The position numbers and the translations under genes were made by a program. Below the pieces are notes generated by a model. The model saw nothing but the letters and a program-made list of their open reading frames with translations, was not told where the DNA came from and made no database searches. A stretch of DNA of 64,000 bases. It comes from Membranipora membranacea (Eukaryota > Bryozoa > Gymnolaemata > Cheilostomatida > Membraniporidae). Below, piece after piece: positions 36,867 through 48,842 of this stretch (positions are counted from its first letter, which is position 1; each line of letters starts with the position of its first letter). The stretch spans positions 14,814,948-14,878,947 of the forward strand of contig OU612071.1 of the NCBI GenBank assembly GCA_914767715.1, in the 5' to 3' direction.

Positions 36867-39800
36867 TTGGAGCAGTCTGAGATGGCTCGAAAGATTCTTC
36901 GACTCTCTTCGCAGCATAATATGTCGGAGCGCGCAACACAAGAAACAAGTCGCCTCTTCACCGAAGTCACTAAAACTTGTGTGCCTGTCTCATCTAGAAG
37001 CCTAAGGAACGCAGCTGGTGAGCTTTTGTCAATACTGTAGACGCACACTTGCAGACAAACGGATTGCTTTAGGATAATGAAATTGCAACTGAGCATGAGT
37101 TGGGTTTTTTTGCTTTTCTGACCAGTTAGAAGGGCCTTTTGAAGACAAGTTTTAGTAAAAAAAAAAATTTGTATCGCAATGTACAAAGTCAGATTAATTT
37201 ACCTGCATATCCAATGACTGTCATAAACCCTTACTTTTTGTGTCTATCACATTGCGGCATGTTTGTTCCATCTGCATGAATCTTACTCTTTTTTACTCCT
37301 CTCTTGATATAGCTCGTTTTAGACAATTTATTGTGTTGGCTATACTTTGTTTATGACTTAATTGCTAATATCATTTTTCCTGTTTGTAGACATATCTGAT
37401 GGATCTATGACAATGCCAATTTGCCCGATGTACAAAAGGGTTTATCCTAACAGCTTTCCAGAGATATGTAAGAATATCCGATATGACGGAAGTGTGTGTA
37501 ACTCACCAAAGCCTATAAGGGTTGAACTGTTTGCCTACAAGCCAGTATCTCGAGCCCTGACAGACATCACACCGAGGATACCAAATTTCAATGAACTGTG
37601 AGTATCTTATTTTCTAAACATCAGAGATACAGGGAAACTCTAGTTTAGTGACCTGTCTGAACAGTATGTATGTTGAGTTGAGTTGATGGGCTCACTGGGC
37701 AAAACATCCCAGACATAATGTACCTCAATGTTTTGGACAAGAATGTACTAAGCATGCATTAGCTTCAGATTGGACAGAGGCTTTTCGGTTCATAGGCAAC
37801 TTTCGCCTTTGCCAGTATGATGTTAGGTCTGAATAATTGTGAACAGCTGTTGAGTTGCAATGTGAAGATACTCGATCAGTACAAAAGGGCTTGATTTGGC
37901 AAATTTGGTTTTTATTTGATTTTTAAAATGTACAAAATTCAGAAGTTTGTTGTGATAAGTTGAATGTTGATTAATATGAAGTCGAAATCAACTACTCACA
38001 GAGTTTTTATATAAATCACTGTTTTTCAACTGCTTCTATTTTTAACCATGTAGTTTTGGCAAATTTCAAAAACAAACAGTGTTGATAATCACAAGAACAT
38101 TCTTGTCCGGCAATCTGCTGTCATGATAACTAGTTCCTTTCTAATAAGCTGGAGCTGGTAGAATAAACCATGGAGTGGTTTAGAATTATTGCAGGCACTG
38201 CCTCTGCTTTCAGGATCACTGTTTTTTGGTGTAGGATTGGTGGCACTCTGTATTAAATCAATCAGCTGTCGTCAAACTGTGGCCTTTGTGCCAGTGCGGC
38301 CTATTTGTGGTCTTATGTCTGTCCAAAAGTTGATTTAATTGTGCATTATTTTTTTCAAACCTGTCAATTGACTAAGAAAGGTAGCTTTGTATCAAAATGT
38401 TCTCATGGTACATGTGCTCCTGCATTTGGCTAAAATGTTTCACATTGCCTCGCATTTCATATTCATTTGCTAAAATTTCCCCCTTGCTACAGCACTCCTC
38501 CCTCACCCACCCTGCTCTTTGCCATATACATGAAACACAGGGATACAGACATGTACAAATCAAATCTCAAAAGCCATGAGGTAACATGTTATCACAAAAC
38601 TTCAGAATATTAGATAAACCAGCATTTCTGTACAGCTGGATTTTTATTACGGATAAATCTGTTTTAGTTTGTACAAAATAGGAAGTGCCAATATTGTTAC
38701 TTCTGCTTCAATTTTTTGTCTGAAAATGATGATGCAGTCTTGAGTAAAATTTCTGTGCACAATTTGGCCTATTTTAAAAAAAAGGTTGGCCCCCATGCTC
38801 CAAATTAAAGACAGAAAACAGCAAGCTAAAAAGCTTAAACACTGTTTAACAGGGAGGCCCTGACAAAATAAGTATAGCAACTCTGGCATATATTTCAAAC
38901 TAGGCATGCAGGTAAAATATTGACTTGATTCCAGATCACCATATTCACATACTGACTCTCGTGATCTGACTGGGCACATTCTGGGCATGAGCTGATCTCT
39001 GCAAAATTGAGTCTCGGAAGTCCGAAGCCATCTGATTGGCTACCTGCTCTGGTGACATACTCCCTAAAGCGTCGGATTTGTTATTAATAGTTATCCTTTC
39101 TTGTTATTATTAGCTGATTTTGATTGACAGTTTATGCAGGGGATATCCCATTTCCCCTTTCCAAAGTTACAATCAGAACCCAAACTAAACTCATTGTTCT
39201 TGCACATGCGCAAATTCAAGTCACGCATGATGCATACTTAGCCTTACGACACCTGCTTTGTGGTAATGATAGCCTAGTTTATCAGTGATCTACATGCCCA
39301 GTCAGATCACGAGAGTCAGTATGGACTGGGCATGCAGATCACTGATATACTAGGCTATCATTACCACAAAGAGAATGTCGTAAGGCTAAGTATGTATCAT
39401 GTGTGACTTGAATTTGCGCATGTGCAAAAACAATGAGTTAAGTCTGGGTTCTAATTGCAATTTTGGTCTAGGGAGATAGGACACCTCCTGCATAAATTGC
39501 CAGTCAAATTTAGCTAATAGTGAAAATAGAAGATAACTCTTTCTAACAATTCCGCACGCATTTGTGAGTGTGCCACCAGAGCAGGTAGCCAATCAGATGA
39601 CTTCGGAATTCCGAGACTCAATTTTGCAGAGATCAGCTCATGCCCAGAGCTGAGCATGCGCATAATGCCATATTCATTTAGATGTTTCTAAAGATTCAAA
39701 CTCATAGAGTCTTCTTTTTTTTTTTCTTCTCTGGGGTATCTATAAAGATAGTGAAATATTAGCACGCCACGCTACAGGTGTAAATTCAGAATGTCAGACT

Positions 39801-42797
39801 ATAAAAAAACTACAGAAAGTCTCTTTCTTCACCTCACTCACCTCCCTGATAACTTATTTAATTTTGCTGCAGTGCGCCTACAAAAATATTTTTAGGATTT
39901 CTATTGGAGAGCAAATTTTGCTGAGGTAAATCAAAAGGAATATCAAGCCTTGAGTTTATAGATGAACTGTTCTTGGTGTTGCAGTCTTAACATTTCAATG
40001 ATATCATACTCAGAATTTGGCTTTACAAAAGAAATAAACTATAAGGCCCTACTTTTTTATTCAAAACAACAGCTCAAACTTAAAATATATTTCAGGTGTG
40101 ATTTATGGAGAGCTCGTGACTCAGGATGTCATTACGCAGATGTGTATGATGGACAGAAGTGGACTGAGCAGATGGCATGGTTAAATGAGCCAGGACATAC
40201 TAACCTCCAACTATGATTCAACATTGATTGGTTTAACCCTTTTAATCGAGGTGTTTACAGTTTTGGTGCTATCTACATGTCGACTCTGAATTTGCCGAGA
40301 CACCTGAGATATGAAAAAGAAAAGATCCTCATAATTGGTAAGATTCATTTCTTGTCAGGTTTTCCAAGTAAACTCTCAATCCTGTAAACTCCTGTTACGC
40401 AAAGATGTGCAGGTGTGACAGGTAGAGGAAAAAGTATACCTTTAGTAAAACTTAATCACATCATAGGGATGATTTTTTTAAATTGAATATGCACCCAGTG
40501 GACATGATTGCCAGTGGTGTCCCAAGGCCCGAACGAACCCCAACGCCGTTGGGGAAAGAGATTTTGGCCCATACACAACCCCAACGGTCGTCGGGGTAAG
40601 AAAATTTGTTTATTATTCTTTTTTGTATCATCATTTTTGTGGTCACTTTGGGCAGCTGACAAGCTCCTGACCGTAACTACAACTGTTACTGAGGAAGTAC
40701 AGTAGTGAGTAGGTACATATTGTGGTAAATGCATTGTATAGCCTGGGTTTTCCAACAAAATGAAAGTTCTGCTGAGCACTGATCAAGAACTATCTATATT
40801 TTTAAGTTATTGTTGTGAACGAGTTTAGATGAATGTGGTTACGCGTAATGTGAATCCTAGTAGAGATTGTGAGTATGAGGAATTTTATGTATTACATTTG
40901 CTAGTTGCCTTCTCGTGTACGAGAGAAGACAACTACAAAGTACCACAAATAAGTTTAACAGTATGAATGAGAAGCCCTAGTTCATACATGAATGAACATG
41001 GATGATTAGGGAGAGTGAGTGAGGTATTAATAGCAAGTAAAGAGTTTAGCTCGGGGAATCTTGATCCACCGAGAGAGCTGAGCACAACAAAAATATTAAT
41101 TGGAGCTGAAATATGTGGCAGGGTTTACATTGCTTACATTATTCTGATCTCAGATTCCAGCTATCTGACCAAAAAAAAGTCCAATTTTCCAGTTTGTCCA
41201 GTTTCTCTCTTGCAGAATTGGGAATTCCCCATTATCTGTACCGCAATCAATAATTTGCCCCAAAAGTTGCTAAATAGACATCATGATTTAAAGGATTCTT
41301 TGTCACAACAGGTTCATATCCATGAACCAACTAGCCAACCAGTCACAATAACCGTTTCCAATTTTTTTTATACTCAAAGGTGCAAGATCTCATCCGAGCT
41401 CAAGAGTTTACCATTGGTGAAGAGAGTTTCAGGGTTCGTCTCTTCAACTGTGTGTCTGATTTGCCTGCCACAAGAGCTGCAATGGGACTTATGGGGCACA
41501 GTGCAGCACAAGGTTATTACCTAGCTAACTATAACTGTAGTTTTACAAGGTGTAAAACTGATGCATATTTATGTGAATTTATCAATTATAATGTTCTCCT
41601 CAGTCAGACTCAGTTTGCGTAAAGTGAAAAAGTAAGATGTCTTGATGTCTTGGCTTTATCACCAAGGAAGGAGCATTAACATTTTTTCTTCTTACAGTCT
41701 TGCAATTGTCCAATGAATTAGTGCTTTAAAACGGGTATAGGTCACAGAAATTCATAAATTGCATTTCAATGTTTTATAAAGAAATCTCACCTTCATTTTT
41801 GTTTTGCTTAGGTCATTAATATTTTCAGCCAAATGCTTACTAACTGTCACTAATTGCAGGTTGTTCACTCTGTGATGCCAACCTTCTCGTGGATAAGAAA
41901 CAAGTCGGCATCGACAGATCACATCGGAACCACATCAGGGTTGCCGCTGAGATATCAGCTGCCCACACCAAGACTGAGCAAGAAAATATTTCTAAGACAA
42001 CAGGTTACAAGTATGTACCTATGTATTTAGTATTATTCAAATAAAGCTCATTTCAGAACTATCAATGATAGCGTCATACTACAAGATGTAAAAAAACCTA
42101 CAAAATGCCAATTACATTTAACATATTCAACATTACCCAGGAATTGCCATATCAACAGTTTCAGCATCAGATTCTTAGATAGACAGTCAAACAACATGAC
42201 TTTATTTACGACTAGCCTCTTAAGATTATGTTCACCCGTTCTGAATATTAATTTTTCCAATGTCCCATTTTTTGATGTATGTTGTGTTATAATTCTCTTT
42301 TCAGAGATACTGCTATGTTAATGCTGCCGTACTTCCAGCCAGTAAATGACCATGCAGTGGATACAATACATAATCTCTGTTCAGGTAACCTTTGTCTAGT
42401 TTGATAATTACTAATTTTGCGCCATGATATGAGTTATGTTTTTACCAAATTTTCACAGACTATAGATCTTGCTGCATGTCTGCGGCCTAGCTTGGGTTTG
42501 AATGAAAACAGTTGAAATTCTGATAATATGTTCACACTTACACCATCAGTGATTGCTTGTAAACATATTTCATGTACTTATGCTGGGTATTTTTCACTCT
42601 TAGGTGTCGCAAAGAGACTGTTTTTATTGCGTGATCCGAATCTGCAGGTGCTAAGTGTTAACCTAACTAGTGCGCAGGCACCCCAACCGCTGATCGGCAG
42701 ACTGGTGTCTGGCTCAAGTCTCACGTCTAAAGACTTCAAAACTCTCTACGAAAGCTACTCTCACACATTGCATGGGACAGTCAGCCTCCGCAAGCAG
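36867..42797 (+). pseudogene. Tnp2-like (EnSpm/CACTA-type) transposase gene with introns and one in-frame stop
   Basis: Exons 36867-37017, 37390-37597, 40096-40337, 41380-41512, 41860-42010, 42305-42384 and 42604-42797 all have GT-AG borders. Phases close at every junction except that joining 40337 (phase 1) to 41380 (phase 0), where an exon may be lost. Family marks in order: CPMYKRVYP with downstream cysteines; CDLWRARDSGCHYADVYDGQKW; FNIDWFNPF, then GAIYMSTLNLPRHLRYEKEK; NCVSDLPATRAAMGLMGHSA; GCSLC; LPYFQPVNDHAVDTIHNL. These match the Tnp2 transposase plan (DLPAxRKVCGFxGHxAxxGCxKC; LPYFDPVRFxxxDPMHNL). A TGA at 40214-40216 breaks exon 3 just before the conserved FNIDWF block. The second C of the usual zinc cluster and the D of DPMHN are changed (DTIHN). 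Probably a decayed transposase or failed domestication. Confidence 0.65.
38948..39667. mobile_element. 720-bp fold-back dimer of the 329-bp MITE, with 9-bp target-site duplication
   Basis: Two arms of about 330 bases (roughly 38948-39310 and 39325-39667) are reverse complements of each other around a short centre near 39298-39330. Each arm matches the single MITE at 23281-23609. The whole unit is flanked by the perfect 9-bp direct repeat CCATATTCA (38939-38947 and 39668-39676), so it inserted as one piece. It lies in the intron between the second and third exons of the Tnp2-like gene. The arms could form a long cruciform or hairpin RNA. Confidence 0.85.
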
Positions 42798-42832
42798 GTG
42801 TGTCTTATCACGAAAGCTCCTCATTCTCACGC

Positions 42833-42870
42833 AAAACTTTTATTACCATAACCGGATATGGTAATAAAAG
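42833..42870. repeat. Short perfect hairpin
   Basis: CTTTTATTACCATA and TATGGTAATAAAAG are exact inverted repeats around a 6-base loop (ACCGGA), just downstream of the last joined Tnp2 exon. Function unknown. Confidence 0.6.
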
Positions 42871-43599
42871 TGTAAAGCTGGGCTGTTAGAAAAAAACAAG
42901 CTAAAGTCCAAAGGTCATCATTATTGCACATGCGTACTCATGAGTAACTGTATAATTGAAACACTGACCAAGAGGTAGGAGCACACAACTGCTCACAAAA
43001 TCAGCTTTTTTCAGTTCACAAGCAATTCTGTTAGTTGTCTTATTTCTTGTTGGAGACGCACAACTACAATTCAGAATGCACATTTGAGCAGAGCAAGGGG
43101 TTTTAAATTACAAGTAAGGAGTTTATGTATGTACTTACATTTTTCTGTGCTCCATTGGCTGCCAAACAGAGATCAGAAGTGTATTATCCCTTTAAGAAAT
43201 GAGCATAGAACATGTCAAAAATGAAGTCAAGGCAGATCTTTGGATTTTTCTAGCTGGAATGGCATAGCCCAGTATTGATCTGATGATAGTCAAATAAAAC
43301 ATCAATAATCCCTGCTAGTCTAAACCAATAGTCTTAAGTAACTTCATTGGGAAAAAGTATAGAGCTACACTTTGTAACTAAAGATCTACACGTTTGTTTA
43401 GTGATAGCTTTTTTCAAAACTCCAAGGACTTTTGTGTAGGCATTAGGGGACACTGAGCGATCATCAATCACTACATCTTGTTCATACTTTAACCTATAGC
43501 TAATATTGGTGTTCATGACCTCAGGCTTTTCAGAATTCTGCTGCATGTTATTATAAGCGGCCCATGTTTGTGTCGTTAAGACTGAGGCCGCTGACGTGT

Positions 43600-44980
43600 G
43601 GCTGAGGTTAACAATAGAGGTGTAAGACGTTGTACCGTCACATATTTTATGTGGTTAAAGCCATCCGCAGACAGGTTGTTGGAATACAAGAACCATAGAA
43701 TTGGTCCTAGTTTGGTACCTGAGGAGCGCCAACCTTGGTGCTACTGTACTGTGACTTCTCATTACCAAGTCCGAGCCCCCAGACTTTCCCCCCCCTGCCG
43801 AAAAGTTATATATAAGTGAGATGATACGAGGGTTTGAATTTGTATCCTTCCAATTTCTTGATGAGCACAGCAGGTTGCGGTCGATCGAATGCCTTAATAA
43901 AGTCCAAGGTGGCACTTTGAATGTACTTTACATTTGAGTCAAGCTCTGATGTGGAATCATCATGCAGTTTGATCAAGGCGTCGACTGTCTCAGTGTGCGG
44001 CTGGTAACAAACTGTCTTCATGACTATACTATTATCATGTGTAACTCTGATCGTTAGAGTTAATTTAGTACGAGTACCTATCATGTACCCGCTCCTAATA
44101 AGTAAAATTAACTCGGGTCGTCACACCAATTTCCTTGTGATGGAACTCATGCTAAGTGAATTAGTTCACTCTCTATCGATCAAAGATTTTCATTCTTACG
44201 TGATCAGTGTGGGCTGGCAAGCAAACTGTGATGGCTCTATTACTTCTGCGAATTTTGATCTCATTTTGTTTATTATTACCTCCTCAGAAAGCTTTCCCAG
44301 GTGAAACAATATTGACACTGGCCGATAGCCTTTGTAATTGGACGGGCAAGCAACCTTAGGGATTTGTCAGATTTGCATTCTCTTCCATTCATTTGGAAAT
44401 TCCGATGCAAACAGCATCCAATTTAATATATCATTAGGAGGCAAGGAACCCATCTTCTTTACCTTCTACTGAGACCCATGTTGGAAAGTCTTCAGATGAT
44501 GTTGACTTCCCAACATCCAAATTGTTCATGAGATGTTTAGTTTCACCGAGACTTAGAGGCTCTGAATGCATGTCATACTCCAGTATTTGAACAGATGGTA
44601 GAGGCAACTGTTGAGTAATAGCGATTTAGTTTTCCACAGAATGAAGAGGTTCTCATTACACTGCCGTCTGTTGTAGGAAGCCTGTCTGCACGGTTTGTTT
44701 CATTGGGATCTGTCACTGATTTTAATTTTGAACACCACTCTATAGTTTTCTGGTTTTCATTCAGTTTATTCCTTATTAGTCCCTTTTACTGCCTCTGATA
44801 CTACGTTGTACCAAAGCACGGAAAACTTTCCAGAACTTGCATCTTTTTTTGAATGCCTTATCCCTAGCTCTAATGAGCTTTTCTATGGCAGTAGAAATCG
44901 ACAGTGGCCTGTCTGTTTTATTTTCAAAGTGCGATAGGGGCAATGTTTATCCGGAATGTTGTCAATAATTGAATGATTTA
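43600..44980 (-). mobile_element. Degenerate LINE reverse transcriptase fragment
   Basis: On the minus strand, translated pieces in shifting frames match non-LTR elements: a basic pre-RT part around 44700-44960 (PLSHFENKTDRPLS, then IEKLIRARDKAFKKR), a linker near 44460-44560 (SLGETKHLMNNLDVGKSTS), and an RT motif at 43806-44084 (ATLDFIKAFDRPQPAVLIKK, compare LDFSKAFD in intact LINEs). There are many stops and frameshifts, so the copy is old. It separates the last joined Tnp2-like exon from the exon-like frame at 45127. Confidence 0.65.
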
Positions 44981-45126
44981 ATTCTTTGAATTGAAATGAG
45001 CTGGTGCGGTCAAGTGAGAAAGATAAAATAACTCCTTACCATGCTCATAGCAAAGATATTTTATTCTGTCTTGAGTAAGTTACCTTAGTTCTACATAAAT
45101 ACTCAATTTATTTTGTGGTTCTTTAG

Positions 45127-45355
45127 TTCTGATCGATTATTGAGAGCCTCTCTTTCTAGCTTCCTGTCAGAGAATAATACCAGAGTAGCCCTACTCTTCA
45201 CTGATGCCATGACGGCAAGAGGCTACTCGAAAGCTGACAGCTTGACCATCTCGAAGATCCGACAGAGCGGTAGGGTCAAGTCGGAAAGAGAGATTGTGAG
45301 GGAGAGAATTAGTAAAAAGAAACATCTGTTAAGACAAGGGGTTTCCCAACTTTGA
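45127..45355 (+). CDS. Unrecognised terminal exon
   Basis: An AG acceptor after TGTGGTTCTTT precedes an open frame that ends in TGA at 45353-45355. It gives 75 residues starting SDRLLRASLSSFLSENN; the second half is strongly basic and helical (SGRVKSEREIVRERISKKKH). It needs a phase-2 intron upstream; the last joined Tnp2-like exon ends in phase 0, so at least one exon between them would be missing. It may be the C-terminus of that gene or of another gene disrupted by the LINE at 43600-44980. I do not recognise the family. Confidence 0.35.
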
Positions 45356-48300
45356 TATATTAACATTGTATCATTGAGGCGGGAGGATTTACATCAGTGT
45401 ACATTAGAAGCATTGCTGCTGACCCATTGGGTTTCTTGTTTGTTTTGCAGCACTTAAAAATAGGAATATAGGAATATATGGGTTGGTTGGCAACGTTTGT
45501 ATACAGGGATGAATTGGGCATTTCTATTCAATAAGTTGATGACAATACCTCCAGTTATTCCCAAGAAAATGATACATATACCTAATGCATTTGACTCCAA
45601 AACAAGATTTCAGCAACAAATTATAAATGCTACTTTATAGAAGCTTGAAGGTCGAAAAAGGGCACAACTGCCGGAAGAGGGTAAACTTTTTCCGTTAGCG
45701 TATGAGCTTATGAGCTCTGAGGATGAAGCACTTTAAGATTTTCGGCAGTCATAGTGTTGTTGGATAAGAGTTCAACTCATATAACAGTGTGAATGTTCAT
45801 ACCCAGAGAGTGGAGAATGTAAACCATGATGAACGCCCGAAACTCGTAGTTGATTGACTGTGTTGGGATTTGAAGCTGTATGCTGAAGGAAAGGCGCTCT
45901 AACCAACTGAGCCACCTCCTTCTCTTGAACCTGTACCTATTATTCATATCGGTTTGTTCTCTTTAAGCTTGACAGGAGACGAGGTGTGATATGCCTCAAG
46001 CAAGAGAAACTGTCAAAAAGAGTACCTTCTCTTAAAATCTGGACCAACAACTGTGTGGTGAAGTCTGATATTTAATGTTTTGTTTATGTTGCTGTTAATT
46101 TTTTATTTAGCTTAGTCTGACTATGTATCATCAAAGAGCATTGTGCAGGTATCATCTATTCTACAATAAATCTCTTCAATTTGATGCTGAGAATGCTGAC
46201 TTAGACCAGTAATTTTGTCGCAAACTCCCTTCTTAGATCATGATAGCACAAGAGCTGCCCCCTCCTTCATAAACAGAAGACAATTCTTTGAGCTTATTAG
46301 TGATTTGTTATTAGGACAACATACAATACTCCAAAGGAAATTTATAGAGGCTAGACTATATGGACAGTGCACTATTACAAACTCACAAATCAAGAGGGGG
46401 CCTACATATTTAACAGTGTATTAACTTATACCTAATGTTATAAAGGGCTCCGAAGAAATGCTTGTCGATAAGTTGCCAGGGTGTAAACAGAAAGGGTTCC
46501 CATTTTCTACTGCATTTGGGCTGTGCAGACAAAGCAGACATAGTCATTCTCATTGCTGACAGTCTGTAGGTTGATATCAAAGTGTCACTGTCAGATTTTT
46601 GCAGATTTTGCGCATTCATTATGAGAAGACTAGTGACATCTCAGTTCTTGAATGTATCCTATTCTCGGATGTATCACAGCCTCAGTACAAAGATTTAAGG
46701 CTCCTTGTGACCCTCTTAACAGTAAGTTTCAAGCTATTCAATTTGGCCAAAACCTCATGCCCCGATACCAACCGAATCAAATATGATTCAGCCAATGTAG
46801 AGGTTACTGTGCTCACATTATACATTGGCTATAACCAATTCTTGGAAAGATTATTTTAAAGTGCTGACAATCTTTCAGTCACAGTAAGAACAATTATAAA
46901 ACGTTCTTCCAGATTGAGAAGCTATGGATGCAAGTGCACTCCTCTACACAAGTCCAAATTAATACAGGTACAATATTAAATAATAGCATTAGGTTGGTAA
47001 TAGGAACGTTTTCAGAGAAAAATGCCTTTTTACATATGAATGCTATATCGGTACATAATTACAAGATAAGTTAAAAGACATGCTCCGTTAACCAAAAATT
47101 GGTTCTGTTAGTAGTCAACAGAGGCAGTGAGTTAAGTTAGTTTCATTTGCTAGATTAGTTTGCCTATATTAAGGACAAATTTTAACTGCACTGTTTTTTT
47201 AGCAATGTGCCTATAGTTGAGGCAAACTGCATTATGCAAAAATATCCAATGGACGTTGGCGATGTGATTGTATTAGGAAGTTTAATCTGAATCTAAATCT
47301 TTAATCTAAAAGAGTTGTCTTATCTTCTCTCAAATCAGCCAATCAGATTTGTGCTAGCCTCATCTGTCAATTCAGTTTGTGTAAGACTGGCGAACTGTCA
47401 ACATCAGCCAGCACGGTTATTTTAATGTCGCTCTAAAATATCCTGACTCAGTGTATCTGAATTTAACCATATTCTACATGGTAATTGTATTCAATCAACC
47501 ATCACAATGAATACTCTGAACAGTTTATAATGGACATCGACCACTGAACACTAAAGCTAGACACCTCTCAATATGGTGGTGAGTTTAATTGTACTCATTT
47601 TTCTTATCGTTTTTGGCACTATAAATGTTTTAAAGTTTGGGAACTAAATTAGGTATTAACAATATTGTGTTTAACTCTCTGTGGCAATTCAGCAGTAATG
47701 ACAGACGTTTTATCCATCGTACGCCTATCTACAACATGTTGCCTGAGTAATATCGATCTAGAAATACCACACTATACTTCGATCCGATCACTTCATCTCC
47801 AAGTGTATATCATCAGTAATCATATCGATATGATTATTCAATCACTTATAATGCGGCATCGAGGTCAGGCTCTGCTCGTCGATCACAATCAGTTATTGTC
47901 ACTGCTTATTATTTTCGTTTTCAGTTGCATCAGGAATTTTAAGAGTGCCTTTAGAGTACAAACTCACCCCATTGCTCGGTTTGACACTTATCCCACCAGT
48001 AATTGTAAGTCGTGATTATAAAATCTAAATGTATAATTTTTGTGACGATGATTAAGTAATCCGCAAAACATTGATCATTGCAATTCGACAATATAATTTC
48101 GTTTCATGTTTAACTTGATAAAGTTTATCTTCCTAATTCCCGGGATAATATTTTAAATAGTTATCCTGTTTTTTAATATGGCAAGAGATTTTTATTTCAC
48201 CATTGAAATCAAATCCATACTGTGTTTTAACCATGCACTTTTGTTTTGTCAACAGGGTACAATATTTCATTCAATACAAGAACACCATCTCTTATGACGA

Positions 48301-48842
48301 TCTATTGTTGCCAATAATCACCATTGTCCTATCCGAGCACAGTGATAGTACAGCTGTATTGCTTATCTTAAACAATTCAGAGGACAAAACAGTATTCATA
48401 TCATTCCAGCATGTGAGGTGGGGTTTTTAAGTTACAGATGGACAAAACACTAGCCTTGTCAGAAAGCTACTTATACTTTTCACTTTTATACAAAATTATC
48501 CGAGTGGCAAGGCTTACAAAGCACAACTCAAGCTATGATGTGACAGGATGTTGTAGATATCACTTCATAATGAAAGTTTTTTTATCTTGAGAGATATATT
48601 ACATGAAATTGAGTGTTGTATGCAGGAAGAAAAAAAATTTCCAGATAGGGCTTGGGCTATATTTTAAACAATAAAAACTGCTAGCCACTATATTGTTTTA
48701 ACCAGTCAGCCAACTTTTAAACAAGCCACTATAATTTAACGCATACTTTAAATTACGACGTTAAATCATATTATCACAAACTATATAATCTTATCTTACA
48801 TTATAATATATATTTTGGTTAGTTATACGCCACACTGAATTT
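45356..48842. other. Spacer between the Tnp2-like gene and the ITAM receptor gene
   Basis: No gene is confirmed. Two exon-like open stretches with GT-AG borders are at about 47939-48009 (GILRVPLEYKLTPLLG) and 48257-48416 (RVQYFIQYKNTISYDDLLLP), but they do not connect in phase and match no family known to me. The frames at 46215-46424 and 46599-46859 look like chance. Confidence 0.35.
45825..45925 (-). repeat. tRNA-derived SINE-like copy
   Basis: On the minus strand the A box TGGCTCAGTTGG (45903-45914) and a decayed B box (GCTTCAAATCCC, 45865-45876) have tRNA-like spacing. The head matches the copy at 11760-11890. Confidence 0.55.
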
